A stretch of DNA of 47,923 nt from a virus. A model generated the notes under the pieces. That model was given only the letters and a program-made list of their open reading frames with translations, did not search any database and was not told the origin of the DNA. The position numbers and the translations under genes are program-made. This document shows positions 7,957-15,095 of this stretch, in pieces. Each line of letters opens with the position of its first letter. Within the stretch, counting starts at the first letter, position 1. The stretch is taken from positions 1 through 47,923 of the IMG/VR virus record IMGVR_UViG_3300045120_000547. One strand, written 5' to 3'.

Positions 7957-8643
7957 ATGTCACAACCCTACACCTATTTAATTGGATGGTCCAAATTAGG
8001 CTACTGGTATTATGGTAGTCAATATGGCAAAAAAGCTACTCCAAAAAATCTCTGGAAATGCTACTTTACATCCTCAAAATTGGTCAAACTGATGCGGTTC
8101 TGGCATGGGGAGCCGGATGTTGTCCAAATTCGTCGGATTTTTAAAACTCCAGCAGAGACTTTGATTTGGGAGGCGAAGGTGCTTAGGCGTATGAAAGTGT
8201 TGCAATCAGACTTTTGGTTAAATCGAAATATTGGTGGAGAAGATTTTTGTTTAACTGGACATTCTACCGAAACACGCCAAAAACAAAGTAGGGCCGCCCT
8301 GGGAAAAAAGAAGTCTATCGAACATATCCAAAAAATGATTAAATATAGAACTGGAAGAAAATTAGGTCCGTGTTCAGAAGAAAGAAAACAAAAAATAGGA
8401 AAGGCTAACAGAGGTAGAAAGAGACCTGACTCTAGAATTAGACATAGTAAAGCAGTAGCAGCCTATTTTCTTAATGGTGACAGACATAGTTCTTATTCTT
8501 CAGGTAGAGACGCAGCAAAACAATTTGGAATTAGTTTTCAAACAATCTCAGAGAGTTGTTTAGGAAAAACTTATACTACAAGAACAGTTTTTGGTCCAAT
8601 GAGATTTTCCTTTCTAGAAAAGGGTGTACAAACAAATGCCTGA
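7957..8643 (+). CDS. Free-standing homing endonuclease with NUMOD3 motifs
   Basis: The 228-residue protein has an N-terminal YLIGWSKLGYWYYGS motif (residues 7-21), a divergent GIY-YIG-like signature (IGW...YYG), followed by KNLWKCYFTSSK. Two NUMOD3-type DNA-binding repeats follow (around HSTETRQKQSRAALGK and CSEERKQKIGKANRG). A C-terminal helix-turn-helix-like module contains GRDAAKQFGISFQTISESC. The gene is clearly more AT-rich than its neighbours, a sign of transfer. It is wedged between a convergent gene and gp53, overlapping the gp53 start by 8 bp. Such genes spread by cutting related phage genomes and are not needed for growth. Confidence 0.8.
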   Translation: MSQPYTYLIGWSKLGYWYYGSQYGKKATPKNLWKCYFTSSKLVKLMRFWHGEPDVVQIRRIFKTPAETLIWEAKVLRRMKVLQSDFWLNRNIGGEDFCLTGHSTETRQKQSRAALGKKKSIEHIQKMIKYRTGRKLGPCSEERKQKIGKANRGRKRPDSRIRHSKAVAAYFLNGDRHSSYSSGRDAAKQFGISFQTISESCLGKTYTTRTVFGPMRFSFLEKGVQTNA

Positions 8644-9499
8644 TGAATATTTTGGTCGTTTTCCCAAGATCGTTTACAATGGCTTTTCGACCCGGAACCT
8701 GACGGAGAGGGTTAAGCTGGTCAATACCCCGGCCTCTACTCCCGTCAACTTCCATCCCTACACAATTATTGAGAACATGCGACCCGACCAGATAGCGGGA
8801 CAATATTACAATAATTCCGGGATGGATTGGTTGATCTACCTAACTAATAACATTACCGATCCTTATTATGGTTGGCATCTTTCCGAATCGGAGTTTGATG
8901 ATTTCATTATCTCCCGCTATGGCTCCATTGATAATGCCCAACAACAGATCGTGGCCTATCGGACCAATTGGCCGGTGGATGACAAGAACCTATCTATTTC
9001 CTATTACAACAGCCTTCCAGGCGCTATCAAGAAATACTATCAACCGATTTGGGGTCCTTCGAAGATCATGGGTTATACCCGTCGTCAGGAGGATTGGGTT
9101 GTCTCTACCAATCGCATTCTGGACCTATCCTTGACGATGAATTCCAACACCAATATCTCCAACGGAGAGTTAGTGACGATTACCTTAGCCGGTAACACCC
9201 AGGGGTTTGCGGAATGTGTGATGGCAAACGATTCGGTGATAACTATTAAGAATGTGGAAGGTAACACCGCCATAGGTATGAACGTCAATCTTCGCTCAAA
9301 CACCGCTGTTAATGGATCAATTACCGCCTCTTCCGTCAAGATAGAGAACATACCCCTTAGTGAAGAAGTCTATTGGTCCCCGGCTTATGCCTATGATATT
9401 GAGGCGGAGAACAATGCCTCTCATCAGTTCATTGATCTTTTGGAGAAAAATTACGCAATGCCAATTAGTGAGGATATAAGAAAAAAACTTAATGGATAA
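8636..9499 (+). CDS. 53: gp53 baseplate wedge protein
   Basis: Starting at ATG 8636 (MPDEYFGRFPKIVYNG), the protein has 287 residues. The N-terminal half matches T4 gp53: IENMRPDQIAGQYYNNSGMD, then WLIYLTNNITDPYYGWHLSE and FDDFIISRYGSI. gp53 joins neighbouring baseplate wedges in the dome. It is longer than T4 gp53 (196 residues) because of a beta-rich insert of about 90 residues (about 160-255). A GTG at 8624 in the same frame lies inside the endonuclease and is less likely. The last 20 codons are unusually AT-rich. Confidence 0.88.
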   Translation: MPDEYFGRFPKIVYNGFSTRNLTERVKLVNTPASTPVNFHPYTIIENMRPDQIAGQYYNNSGMDWLIYLTNNITDPYYGWHLSESEFDDFIISRYGSIDNAQQQIVAYRTNWPVDDKNLSISYYNSLPGAIKKYYQPIWGPSKIMGYTRRQEDWVVSTNRILDLSLTMNSNTNISNGELVTITLAGNTQGFAECVMANDSVITIKNVEGNTAIGMNVNLRSNTAVNGSITASSVKIENIPLSEEVYWSPAYAYDIEAENNASHQFIDLLEKNYAMPISEDIRKKLNG

Positions 9500-9705
9500 G
9501 ATAAAAATTTATAATAATTTTCCTGATGGATATCGACAAGGTAGAACTATGTTATGGAAACGTAATCAACCTAAGACAGCAGCTTAGTTATGGATTACAT
9601 TCAACCATGTAAAGGACGTATCTTATCTTGTTTTTTAGAGGGAACTGATTTACAACAATACGTTAATAAAATTTCAGTTTACGAATCGCTAACCAAAAGT
9701 TTTTT
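9440..9705. other. AT-rich patch across the gp53/hub gene junction
   Basis: Base composition drops sharply in GC from the last gp53 codons, through the 31-codon ORF, to about codon 38 of the hub gene. It then returns to normal. The encoded proteins remain plausible. The patch resembles sequence imported by gene conversion from an AT-richer relative. The AT-rich homing endonuclease gene lies 0.8 kb upstream. Confidence 0.55.
9492..9587 (+). CDS. 31-residue ORF between gp53 and the hub gene
   Basis: The ATG overlaps the gp53 stop (AATGGATAA) and the TAG lies 2 bp before the hub gene ATG, which fits a coupled small gene. The product begins MDKIKIYNNFPDGYRQG and is basic. Its composition is AT-rich like the homing endonuclease. 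No family recognised. It could equally be non-coding spacer of an imported patch. Confidence 0.45.
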   Translation: MDKIKIYNNFPDGYRQGRTMLWKRNQPKTAA

Positions 9706-10870
9706 GACGGCCCGTATTCGAATCATTGACAACAACAATCTCATGGAGAACCTGAATGTTGTCGGGGGAGAGCAAATGACCTTTGCGTTTGATTCCCCTC
9801 CGAATGACCGTCGTTATGAACAGAAGATGCATATTCTGGACATGAAAGGATCACCCGCTGATAATCTGAAGTCTATTATCTATGATATTGACCTGATTGG
9901 AAAGACCTACTTTCAGGACAAGGCCAATCTGGTTCAGGATTCTCATAAGAATACAACCGGGACGGCCGCGATATCTAAGATTTGGAATCAGTACCTGAAT
10001 GCGGACCAGCTAAAGATTTTGTTGGAATCTACGGGAATGATCGGGACCCAGGATCATCCCACAACCACTGATAATGAAAAGCCTTTGTCTGCAATCTATA
10101 AGCTTATGAAGCTTTTGACCTTTGGTTCAGTCCAGACCGGTAATCCCCTGCTATTTCGCGACAGAGAAAATGTTAATTTGGCCCCGCTCCAGTATCTGTA
10201 TGATACTCTTAGTGCTCAAGAGACTTACATCCAGAAGGAAACTTGGGGAGCTAACTTCTTCGATCCCTTGATTTACAATGCCATTATTCATGCGGATTCG
10301 GAGGTGAACCCAACGGATGGGGAAGGGGGAGGTCGGAGCGCCCTCCAGGACATCGCCGCCACCAAGACCCAAGGACAAATTGTGTTTGATATGTATAATG
10401 GTACCTTGGCCGTTAATAAACGGGCGGGCTCTATCTCTTCCCCGGGATTTGGTTCCGGAAAATCAATCGGGTCTTTGGTATCTTCTATTGCGGGAGGGGT
10501 CTTATCGGCCTCAGCGGGCTCCCTGGGGGGCTCCCCCAACATTCAGGCTACCCACTCCAAGCGATGGCCCAGAGCTACCGCCCCGGACACTAAAACCATG
10601 GCGGAAAAGTTATATTCGGCAGAAGCCAGAGGGGGTCCGATGCTACGTTTGAAGGTACCCTTGCAGACCGGTATTAATGCCACAGTTGGTAAAGGCGTTA
10701 AGTGTCAATTGGTACCGCCTATCGGGGACCTGACCAACGCTAATATGTACTCCTATGGCTTATCTGGAAATTGGTTAGCCAAAGAAGTCTGTCATGAAGT
10801 ATATGCGGATGACCGGGAGGTCCAGGCTACGACCTCTATGTTACTCATGCGGGGGGGTCTTGGTAATTAA
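9590..10870 (+). CDS. 27: gp27-like baseplate hub protein
   Basis: The 426-residue protein starts with CKGRILSCFLEGTDLQQY and a TARIRIIDNNNLMENL strand-turn, typical of gp27-type hub domains that form a trimeric ring beneath the tube. Later come LRLKVPLQTG and GLSGNWLAKEVCHEV, again hub-like. A Gly/Ser-rich hydrophobic loop (about 288-320) and a long insert separate the two parts. The position after gp53, together with the separate gp5 parts elsewhere, supports the hub role. The identification is by pattern, so gp27-like is safer than gp27. Confidence 0.72.
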   Translation: MDYIQPCKGRILSCFLEGTDLQQYVNKISVYESLTKSFLTARIRIIDNNNLMENLNVVGGEQMTFAFDSPPNDRRYEQKMHILDMKGSPADNLKSIIYDIDLIGKTYFQDKANLVQDSHKNTTGTAAISKIWNQYLNADQLKILLESTGMIGTQDHPTTTDNEKPLSAIYKLMKLLTFGSVQTGNPLLFRDRENVNLAPLQYLYDTLSAQETYIQKETWGANFFDPLIYNAIIHADSEVNPTDGEGGGRSALQDIAATKTQGQIVFDMYNGTLAVNKRAGSISSPGFGSGKSIGSLVSSIAGGVLSASAGSLGGSPNIQATHSKRWPRATAPDTKTMAEKLYSAEARGGPMLRLKVPLQTGINATVGKGVKCQLVPPIGDLTNANMYSYGLSGNWLAKEVCHEVYADDREVQATTSMLLMRGGLGN

Positions 10871-10965
10871 AGGACCCATTCTACAACAATTGCAACACCA
10901 CTTAGTATGACTGCCGTAAAACTGACAACAACAACCCCCCAAAAGAAGATATCATCAAATTTCAT
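10867..10965 (-). CDS. 32-residue single-span membrane microprotein
   Basis: This small gene starts at ATG 10965 after AAAAGGATCGAACC and ends inside the last codon of the convergent hub gene. The product MKFDDIFFWGVVVV... is a single hydrophobic helix with an acidic start. It is the last gene of the ligase operon and follows another small membrane protein. Function unknown. Confidence 0.6.
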   Translation of the reverse strand: MKFDDIFFWGVVVVSFTAVILSGVAIVVEWVL

Positions 10966-10977
10966 GGTTCGATCCTT

Positions 10978-11175
10978 TTATTTAATGGGAACAGCAAGAA
11001 TAACAAAAAATAAAAGAGGACCAGCAAGGCCTGCGGGAAAGAACATTAGATAAGTGAAGGGCTCTTGCCAGACCGGTGTGCCACGCCATGTTTTCATCTT
11101 ATTGCATTCCCGAATGTGGAGGTAGGCTCCAATACCTGCCCAGAGTATAATACAAATCGGAATGATATAGTCCAT
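10978..11175 (-). CDS. 65-residue two-span membrane protein
   Basis: The gene starts just after the ligase stop, with GGAAGGACTGAAT as ribosome-binding site. The protein has an N-terminal hydrophobic helix (IIPICIILWAGIGAYL), a basic polar loop (RECNKMKTWRGTP) and a second hydrophobic segment (LMFFPAGLAGPLLFFVILAV). Two helices with a short charged loop suit a small inner-membrane protein. Function unknown. Confidence 0.7.
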   Translation of the reverse strand: MDYIIPICIILWAGIGAYLHIRECNKMKTWRGTPVWQEPFTYLMFFPAGLAGPLLFFVILAVPIK

Positions 11176-11177
11176 AT

Positions 11178-12287
11178 TCAGTCCTTCCTTCCATTGGGGT
11201 GAAAGTCCACAACAATCGGGAACCGGGGAATCCCGGCGGGGGTGGGCTTCTTGAATTCAATAGTGACGGTGGCTTTTTCAGAAAAGACCGTCGTCAAGAG
11301 TTGTTTGGCAAAGGGTCCTCTTTCGCCTTTAATCCCGGCTTTGGGACGCTCCCCCTTTTCTGTTCGCTTGTCCTCCGGAAGGATATATTCAACGGCCTTG
11401 GCATAACCCGTCCAGTTGCCTTTTCCCTCAATGATGCGACTGATCGAAAACTCTCCGCTTTCCGTCTCCTTGCGCTTCAGAAGATGTTTGGAACGTTTGT
11501 CGCTTTCGTAGGGAGCATTCATGGATCGAATCATCTGGCCTTCATAACCCCCTTCCAGATAGGATTCATAGAAGGCATCAAGATGACTCTGGTTATCACA
11601 AAGACCGGTCGGGACGATTTCAACGAACTTGATACCAGAGAGCGTTGCCATAATACTAATGCGATGGGTAAAGGCTTTCTCCATAACAACGTCATAGCAA
11701 TGGAATTGGATTACTTCTTCGGCGCGCTTTCGCTCTTCGTCCGTTACATCTTCCTTACGAACAAGAGAAGAGATTGAATTGAAATCATCCCTCAGGTTAT
11801 GATTGTAAAGCTCTCCGTCCAGAACCAAATCCGGATGGGCGTCAAAGACCGGTTCCAGGGCTTTTAGGATATGACCAATATTCTTGTGGGGTTGGTACTC
11901 CCGGGAGAAAGCGCCATGTTGGGAAATCAATGCCCTAATACCATCCAGCTTGGGTTGGGAGATGACAGGCCATTCAATCTTGTGCTTCAGGTCTTCATAA
12001 TTCCGGGCCAGCATGACGGAGGGAGGAACAGCGTCCAAATCCCCAATAAACTCCCGATAATCCCTATCTAGCTTCTTGGTCCGTTCCGCAAGGGCTTCTG
12101 CTAGGGCCTGTTCCTTCCCAGTAGTAGCGTTCTTCTTTCCCACATTCTTGGGGGTTGCGGCAGTCCATCCAGAAATGACCTTCTTGCCATCCTCTAGACC
12201 GGAGATAGTTCGCCAACAAGAGCCCTCTACTTCAAAATCCCAGGAACGGAGCTTACCGGTCGAATCTTTTTTGAATATCTTGGTCAT
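11178..12287 (-). CDS. ATP-dependent DNA ligase
   Basis: Taken from ATG 12287, the protein has 369 residues. The start is fixed by a TAATG overlap with the upstream zinc-ribbon gene; a longer in-frame start at 12335 lacks support. Nucleotidyltransferase motifs are clear: KLDG with the lysine that accepts AMP (K113), LVLDGELY (motif III), GYEGQMIR (motif IV) and KHLLKRKE (motif V), followed by an OB-fold region. The first 70 residues resemble a WGR-like module (FEVEGSCWRTISG...). It seals nicks with ATP in phage replication, repair or recombination. It is read from the early-type promoter at 13981. Confidence 0.92.
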   Translation of the reverse strand: MTKIFKKDSTGKLRSWDFEVEGSCWRTISGLEDGKKVISGWTAATPKNVGKKNATTGKEQALAEALAERTKKLDRDYREFIGDLDAVPPSVMLARNYEDLKHKIEWPVISQPKLDGIRALISQHGAFSREYQPHKNIGHILKALEPVFDAHPDLVLDGELYNHNLRDDFNSISSLVRKEDVTDEERKRAEEVIQFHCYDVVMEKAFTHRISIMATLSGIKFVEIVPTGLCDNQSHLDAFYESYLEGGYEGQMIRSMNAPYESDKRSKHLLKRKETESGEFSISRIIEGKGNWTGYAKAVEYILPEDKRTEKGERPKAGIKGERGPFAKQLLTTVFSEKATVTIEFKKPTPAGIPRFPIVVDFHPNGRKD

Positions 12288-12487
12288 TAGGCCTTCTCCA
12301 TGTGGAGTTTGATAATTGAAAAGCAACGGGGACAAAGGTCTTTGTTGGTTGTTATCGCGGCTCCTTTACCGAAATCATTGGGCTTCCAGGTCTGCGTCTG
12401 TACCATTCCCCAACCCACTGGGTAAGGAAGACCGGAAACAGGCTCTTCCGTCTCACACCTATTACATTTAATAATTGATTTATGCAT
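12287..12487 (-). CDS. 66-residue zinc-ribbon protein
   Basis: Two CxxC pairs, KCNRCE near residue 8 and LCPRCF near residue 53, frame a beta-rich core and should bind one zinc ion. The ATG at 12487 overlaps the stop of the preceding 47-residue gene by 8 bp, which favours it over in-frame starts further upstream. The stop overlaps the ligase start as TAATG. Function unknown; co-translation with the ligase suggests a nucleic-acid role. Confidence 0.7.
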   Translation of the reverse strand: MHKSIIKCNRCETEEPVSGLPYPVGWGMVQTQTWKPNDFGKGAAITTNKDLCPRCFSIIKLHMEKA

Positions 12488-12623
12488 TGGGGTCCACCGT
12501 TCCCGGTACCATCCATACCGATTCATTGTAGAAATTGATAAGGAAACCGGGAAAATTGGGGTTTGTTGACACAACCCCATAGACCCAATTATTATGGAGA
12601 TTTTTAAAATATGCGATATACAT
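12480..12623 (-). CDS. 47-residue small protein
   Basis: The start at 12623 has a good ribosome-binding site (GGAGAAGTGAAC-ATG), and the TAA overlaps the start of the zinc-ribbon gene. The product (MYIAYFKNLHNNWVYGVV...) is rich in aromatic residues and Asn, with no recognisable family. The stop/start overlap with the next gene is the main evidence that it is real. Confidence 0.6.
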   Translation of the reverse strand: MYIAYFKNLHNNWVYGVVSTNPNFPGFLINFYNESVWMVPGTVDPNA

Positions 12624-12653
12624 GTTCACTTCTCCATATATAGAACAGGGTTC

Positions 12654-13079
12654 TCATTTGACTCTTTCGAACTTCACTGTTCCTGTTGTCAAATAACGAA
12701 CAACCGCTTGAGCCGCAACCTCATTGGTAATTCTATCATAAGTACCATCTTCAAGGTCCATATCCATGTAGCTGGGATAAAACAGATGATAAAGAGACCC
12801 CCTGGTTTCGAAGTTAGGAATTATCCCATCATGTCCGGCCTTATATTGCATCAAGCCAAGGATACATCCCGCCGTCCCACATCGATGACCGTTTTGATCC
12901 CTTGTACAATTATCCGCATATCCTCCTATGAGGATATTTCTCATATCAAAACCAAAGGTTCCCCCATTGAGCTTTTGGGGAGTTGTCAGACTTGGAAGAG
13001 TTTCGGCGGCATAGATCAAATACTTTCGGGTAAGTTCGGAGATACCCAGTTCTTCCGCCGTCAGGTATTCTGTTGTCAT
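12654..13079 (-). CDS. Conserved phage-type protein with CGTAGC motif
   Basis: Starting at 13079 after GGAGGAATAAA, the protein has 141 residues. An FDMRNILIGG segment is followed by CTRDQNGHRCGTAGCILGL, a Cys-Gly-Thr-x-x-Cys motif I have seen in many uncharacterised phage proteins. The Cys and His residues may bind metal. The rest is mixed helical. Function unknown. Confidence 0.7.
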   Translation of the reverse strand: MTTEYLTAEELGISELTRKYLIYAAETLPSLTTPQKLNGGTFGFDMRNILIGGYADNCTRDQNGHRCGTAGCILGLMQYKAGHDGIIPNFETRGSLYHLFYPSYMDMDLEDGTYDRITNEVAAQAVVRYLTTGTVKFERVK

Positions 13080-13092
13080 TTTATTCCTCCTC

Positions 13093-13908
13093 TCAATATT
13101 CGTCAACAAGGAGTTCCAGCCGCCGTTTCAGACTAACCAGTTCTTGTTCGGCCCGGGAAGCGGCCCGGGCAACCTTCACAAGGTTATCCCCGTCTTCTTC
13201 GGTATTGAGGGCCGCCTTGATAGCTTCGATCAATAGAGCTTCCTTTGAAGGCTTCTTCCGCCCAATAAGCCTGAAATGGCTTCCCGAAACACCGCAATAA
13301 CCGTTAATGTCCAATTGTTGAGAGTGTGTTGTATTTTGGGTTTCGGATGCACTCAAGAAAGTGATATCGGTCACAACCCAGGGCCGGTTCCCAAAACATC
13401 GGGGAAGCCATGGGGGGGCACCGGGTTTAAGATCAACCCTATCCCCAATCTGATAAACTTCATCCTGAATGATGGGCTTGAACCAACCTCCAGAGAACGT
13501 ATCTGCTTTATGGTTGATTGTAATCAGTTGTGAATGAATTCCATGGGGTTCATTAACAACCTTTGTTACAAACCAAGGTTTGGGACCAAGCTCCTCCGCC
13601 CAGCGTTTAAAGTTCCCTCCTTCAGAGGGATCAAATTCCACCCTATCCCCAACCTGATAGGTATCGGTGCGGGGTTTCTTGCTCCGCTCAATAGGCTTGA
13701 AATGAAACCCCGAAAACTGATGACCATTAACAATCACAAATTGGGTATGCCCAGCCGCCGCCTCTATTTCAGTAGAGCCTGGATTCCGAATTTCTGAAAC
13801 AACCCAGGGCTTCGGACCCAACAGGGCCATAAAGGCCCCGCAGGAAGTTTGGGGGGTCTTAAATTCTACTTCATCCCCGACCTGAAACTTGTCTGTTCGA
13901 ACCGTCAT
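13093..13908 (-). CDS. Protein with three SH3/KOW-like repeats and a coiled coil
   Basis: The 271 residues contain three tandem units (about 7-73, 83-146, 151-215). Each opens with Y/FQVGDxVEF, has GPKPWVVTxI in the middle, and closes with a xINGxxxSGxHFKPI segment. This layout suggests small beta-barrels like SH3 or KOW domains, followed by a Lys/Glu-rich coiled coil (220-271). Start: GGGAGGAATATA-ATG. It is the first gene after promoter P1. Internal triplication suggests multivalent binding, but no partner can be named. Confidence 0.75.
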   Translation of the reverse strand: MTVRTDKFQVGDEVEFKTPQTSCGAFMALLGPKPWVVSEIRNPGSTEIEAAAGHTQFVIVNGHQFSGFHFKPIERSKKPRTDTYQVGDRVEFDPSEGGNFKRWAEELGPKPWFVTKVVNEPHGIHSQLITINHKADTFSGGWFKPIIQDEVYQIGDRVDLKPGAPPWLPRCFGNRPWVVTDITFLSASETQNTTHSQQLDINGYCGVSGSHFRLIGRKKPSKEALLIEAIKAALNTEEDGDNLVKVARAASRAEQELVSLKRRLELLVDEY

Positions 13909-13980
13909 ATTATATTCCTCCCGTTAAAATAAGATAATTGCATATGTTATGAATTTCAGCCTCCTTTGGCATCAAATAAC

Positions 13981-14009
13981 AGCATATGCAAATCATCGTT
14001 AAATGTCAA
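13981..14009 (-). promoter_or_regulatory. Early-type promoter P1 (TTGACA-17-TATGCT)
   Basis: -35 TTGACA at 14004-14009 and -10 TATGCT at 13981-13986. It should drive the unit from the SH3-like repeat gene through the ligase to the membrane microprotein at 10867. It is the weakest match of the family and has a longer leader (about 70 nt). Confidence 0.6.
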
Positions 14010-14031
14010 GACCGAAAAGAGACAAAAGATG

Positions 14032-14502
14032 TCATTTTTCGACTTGAGCGAACTTCCACCAGTTCTGAACCCAGCGCCGCCCCCGGGCCTTGTTCCAGCG
14101 CGTGATCTCAATGGGGAGCTTGGTGTAGGTGTCGCAGGCCTCTCCCCAGCCGACCGCGATGTAATGTCCCGTGACGTTGACAACGTAAGGACCGTCATGA
14201 CCGTGTTCCTCCAGGAATTGTTGAAACCGATAGCGGGGAGCGCGACTACGATCTAAAGGACGGGGGAACCACTGATTTTCCATCTCTTCTACTACCTTCC
14301 AGCCAAACGTCCCCATGGCGATAAGTAGTTCGGAATTGGCAACCCCCATGATCTTTGCTTTTCGTCCCGCCGCGTCCAAGGTCCGGCATGTTTCCCGAAT
14401 GGTTTCCCGAATTTCAGAGATTGGTTGTCCTGTGACGGCGGAGATAGCGGTGGGCCCACAAAAGGCCCGGTTCCGCACATCATAGACCGGCGTGAAGAGC
14501 AT
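14032..14502 (-). CDS. Papain-like cysteine peptidase-type protein
   Basis: Starting at 14502 (AGGAGGAAACG-ATG), the protein has 156 residues. AFCGPTAISAVTG (Cys15) and YVVNVTGHYIAVGWG (His113) are the two halves of a papain/C39-like active site, with an Asp (residue 124, ACDTYT) as possible third residue. Such small proteins can cleave peptides or isopeptide bonds or act as inhibitors. It sits among small early genes, suggesting action on host proteins, but no substrate can be inferred. Confidence 0.7.
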   Translation of the reverse strand: MLFTPVYDVRNRAFCGPTAISAVTGQPISEIRETIRETCRTLDAAGRKAKIMGVANSELLIAMGTFGWKVVEEMENQWFPRPLDRSRAPRYRFQQFLEEHGHDGPYVVNVTGHYIAVGWGEACDTYTKLPIEITRWNKARGRRWVQNWWKFAQVEK

Positions 14503-14512
14503 CGTTTCCTCC

Positions 14513-14710
14513 TCAGATGAAATCGATGGATTCAATATGTTTTACGAAAATGATCTTTCCATCCCGGGCGATAGAACCAACACCCTCATTGAGAACTTTT
14601 TGATACTCCTCCGCATAGTCTTGGGCTGTTTTTCCCTCCACCGGCTCATCAAGTCTGAATATCCGGCGATCCCCGGAAATCGTACAAATTCGCATTTCTG
14701 TAATCATCAT
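14513..14710 (-). CDS. 65-residue small protein
   Basis: It has a strong ribosome-binding site (GAGGAGGAAATATA) before a doubled ATG. The product starts with a beta-hairpin-like MRICTISGDRRIFRLDEP, then a helix (AQDYAEEYQKVLNEG) and a final strand pair. It is compact and mixed alpha/beta. No family recognised. It lies directly upstream of the peptidase gene and is probably co-transcribed. Confidence 0.65.
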   Translation of the reverse strand: MMITEMRICTISGDRRIFRLDEPVEGKTAQDYAEEYQKVLNEGVGSIARDGKIIFVKHIESIDFI

Positions 14711-14723
14711 TATATTTCCTCCT

Positions 14724-14786
14724 CTAAATGAAAAATAACATGGCGATGAAGGTCAGGAGAAAGGCGTGAACTGACAATTCCAACAT
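14724..14786 (-). CDS. 20-residue hydrophobic microprotein
   Basis: GGGAGGAAAGAC precedes an ATG opening a 20-codon frame, MLELSVHAFLLTFIAMLFFI, a single membrane helix. The ribosome-binding site is as strong as those of the longer neighbours, and the frame fills the space between genes exactly. Very short phage membrane peptides are known in general; nothing points to a specific role here. Confidence 0.45.
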   Translation of the reverse strand: MLELSVHAFLLTFIAMLFFI

Positions 14787-14808
14787 GTCTTTCCTCCCTA
14801 GGATAGGC

Positions 14809-14857
14809 GGGGACTAGCCCTCTTCATCACCGGTTGCGGCTCCAAGAGCTAGTCCCC
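14809..14857. repeat. Inverted repeat (stem-loop) between small genes
   Basis: GGGGACTAG (14809-14817) pairs with CTAGTCCCC (14849-14857). A further five pairs (CTCTT with AAGAG) form after a two-base bulge, leaving a loop of about 20 nt. There is no T run on either side, so a simple intrinsic terminator is not supported. It may be an RNA stability or processing element within the operon. Confidence 0.5.
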
Positions 14858-14888
14858 TACCCCGACTCATCACTAGCATGGCCGGGGA

Positions 14889-15092
14889 TTAGATGTCGGC
14901 GTTAGTTTCCTCCGTCACGTCCGGCCGGTTCCGGCGTGTGTACTTCCGGACCTTGGGGTTGGCGGCTTCCCCGGGCGTCCAGCCGCCCCGCAGACGCATG
15001 TACATCGTCATATAAGGCAAACCAAAGAAATCAGCGGCTTCCCGAATGCTCCGAAACTTTCGGGTCTTATTCCAACGCTGAAACTGTACCAT
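14889..15092 (-). CDS. 67-residue helix-turn-helix-like protein
   Basis: The ribosome-binding site GAAGGAGACTAAGAT precedes the ATG. The segment SIREAADFFGLPYMTMYMRL (about 15-34) followed by RGGWTPGEAA resembles the helix-turn-helix repeat found beside phage endonucleases and in small DNA-binding proteins. The C-terminus is basic. It probably binds DNA; whether it regulates or is a remnant of a larger nuclease is open. Confidence 0.65.
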   Translation of the reverse strand: MVQFQRWNKTRKFRSIREAADFFGLPYMTMYMRLRGGWTPGEAANPKVRKYTRRNRPDVTEETNADI

Positions 15093-15095
15093 ATC

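Noticed and set aside
11199-11777. 192-codon plus-strand frame
   Set aside because: Complement of the DNA ligase, whose catalytic motifs prove the minus strand coding.
12594-13136. 180-codon plus-strand frame, with a TTGACA-18-TATTAT match at 12566-12595 in front
   Set aside because: Antisense to two minus genes with good start sites. The promoter match has an 18-bp spacer, lacks the cassette features and leads to no plausible plus gene.
14814-14879. 21-codon minus frame (MLVMSRGRGLALGAATGDEE)
   Set aside because: It fits the gap and looks peptide-like, but it has no ribosome-binding site and overlaps the stem-loop. Left undecided rather than called.
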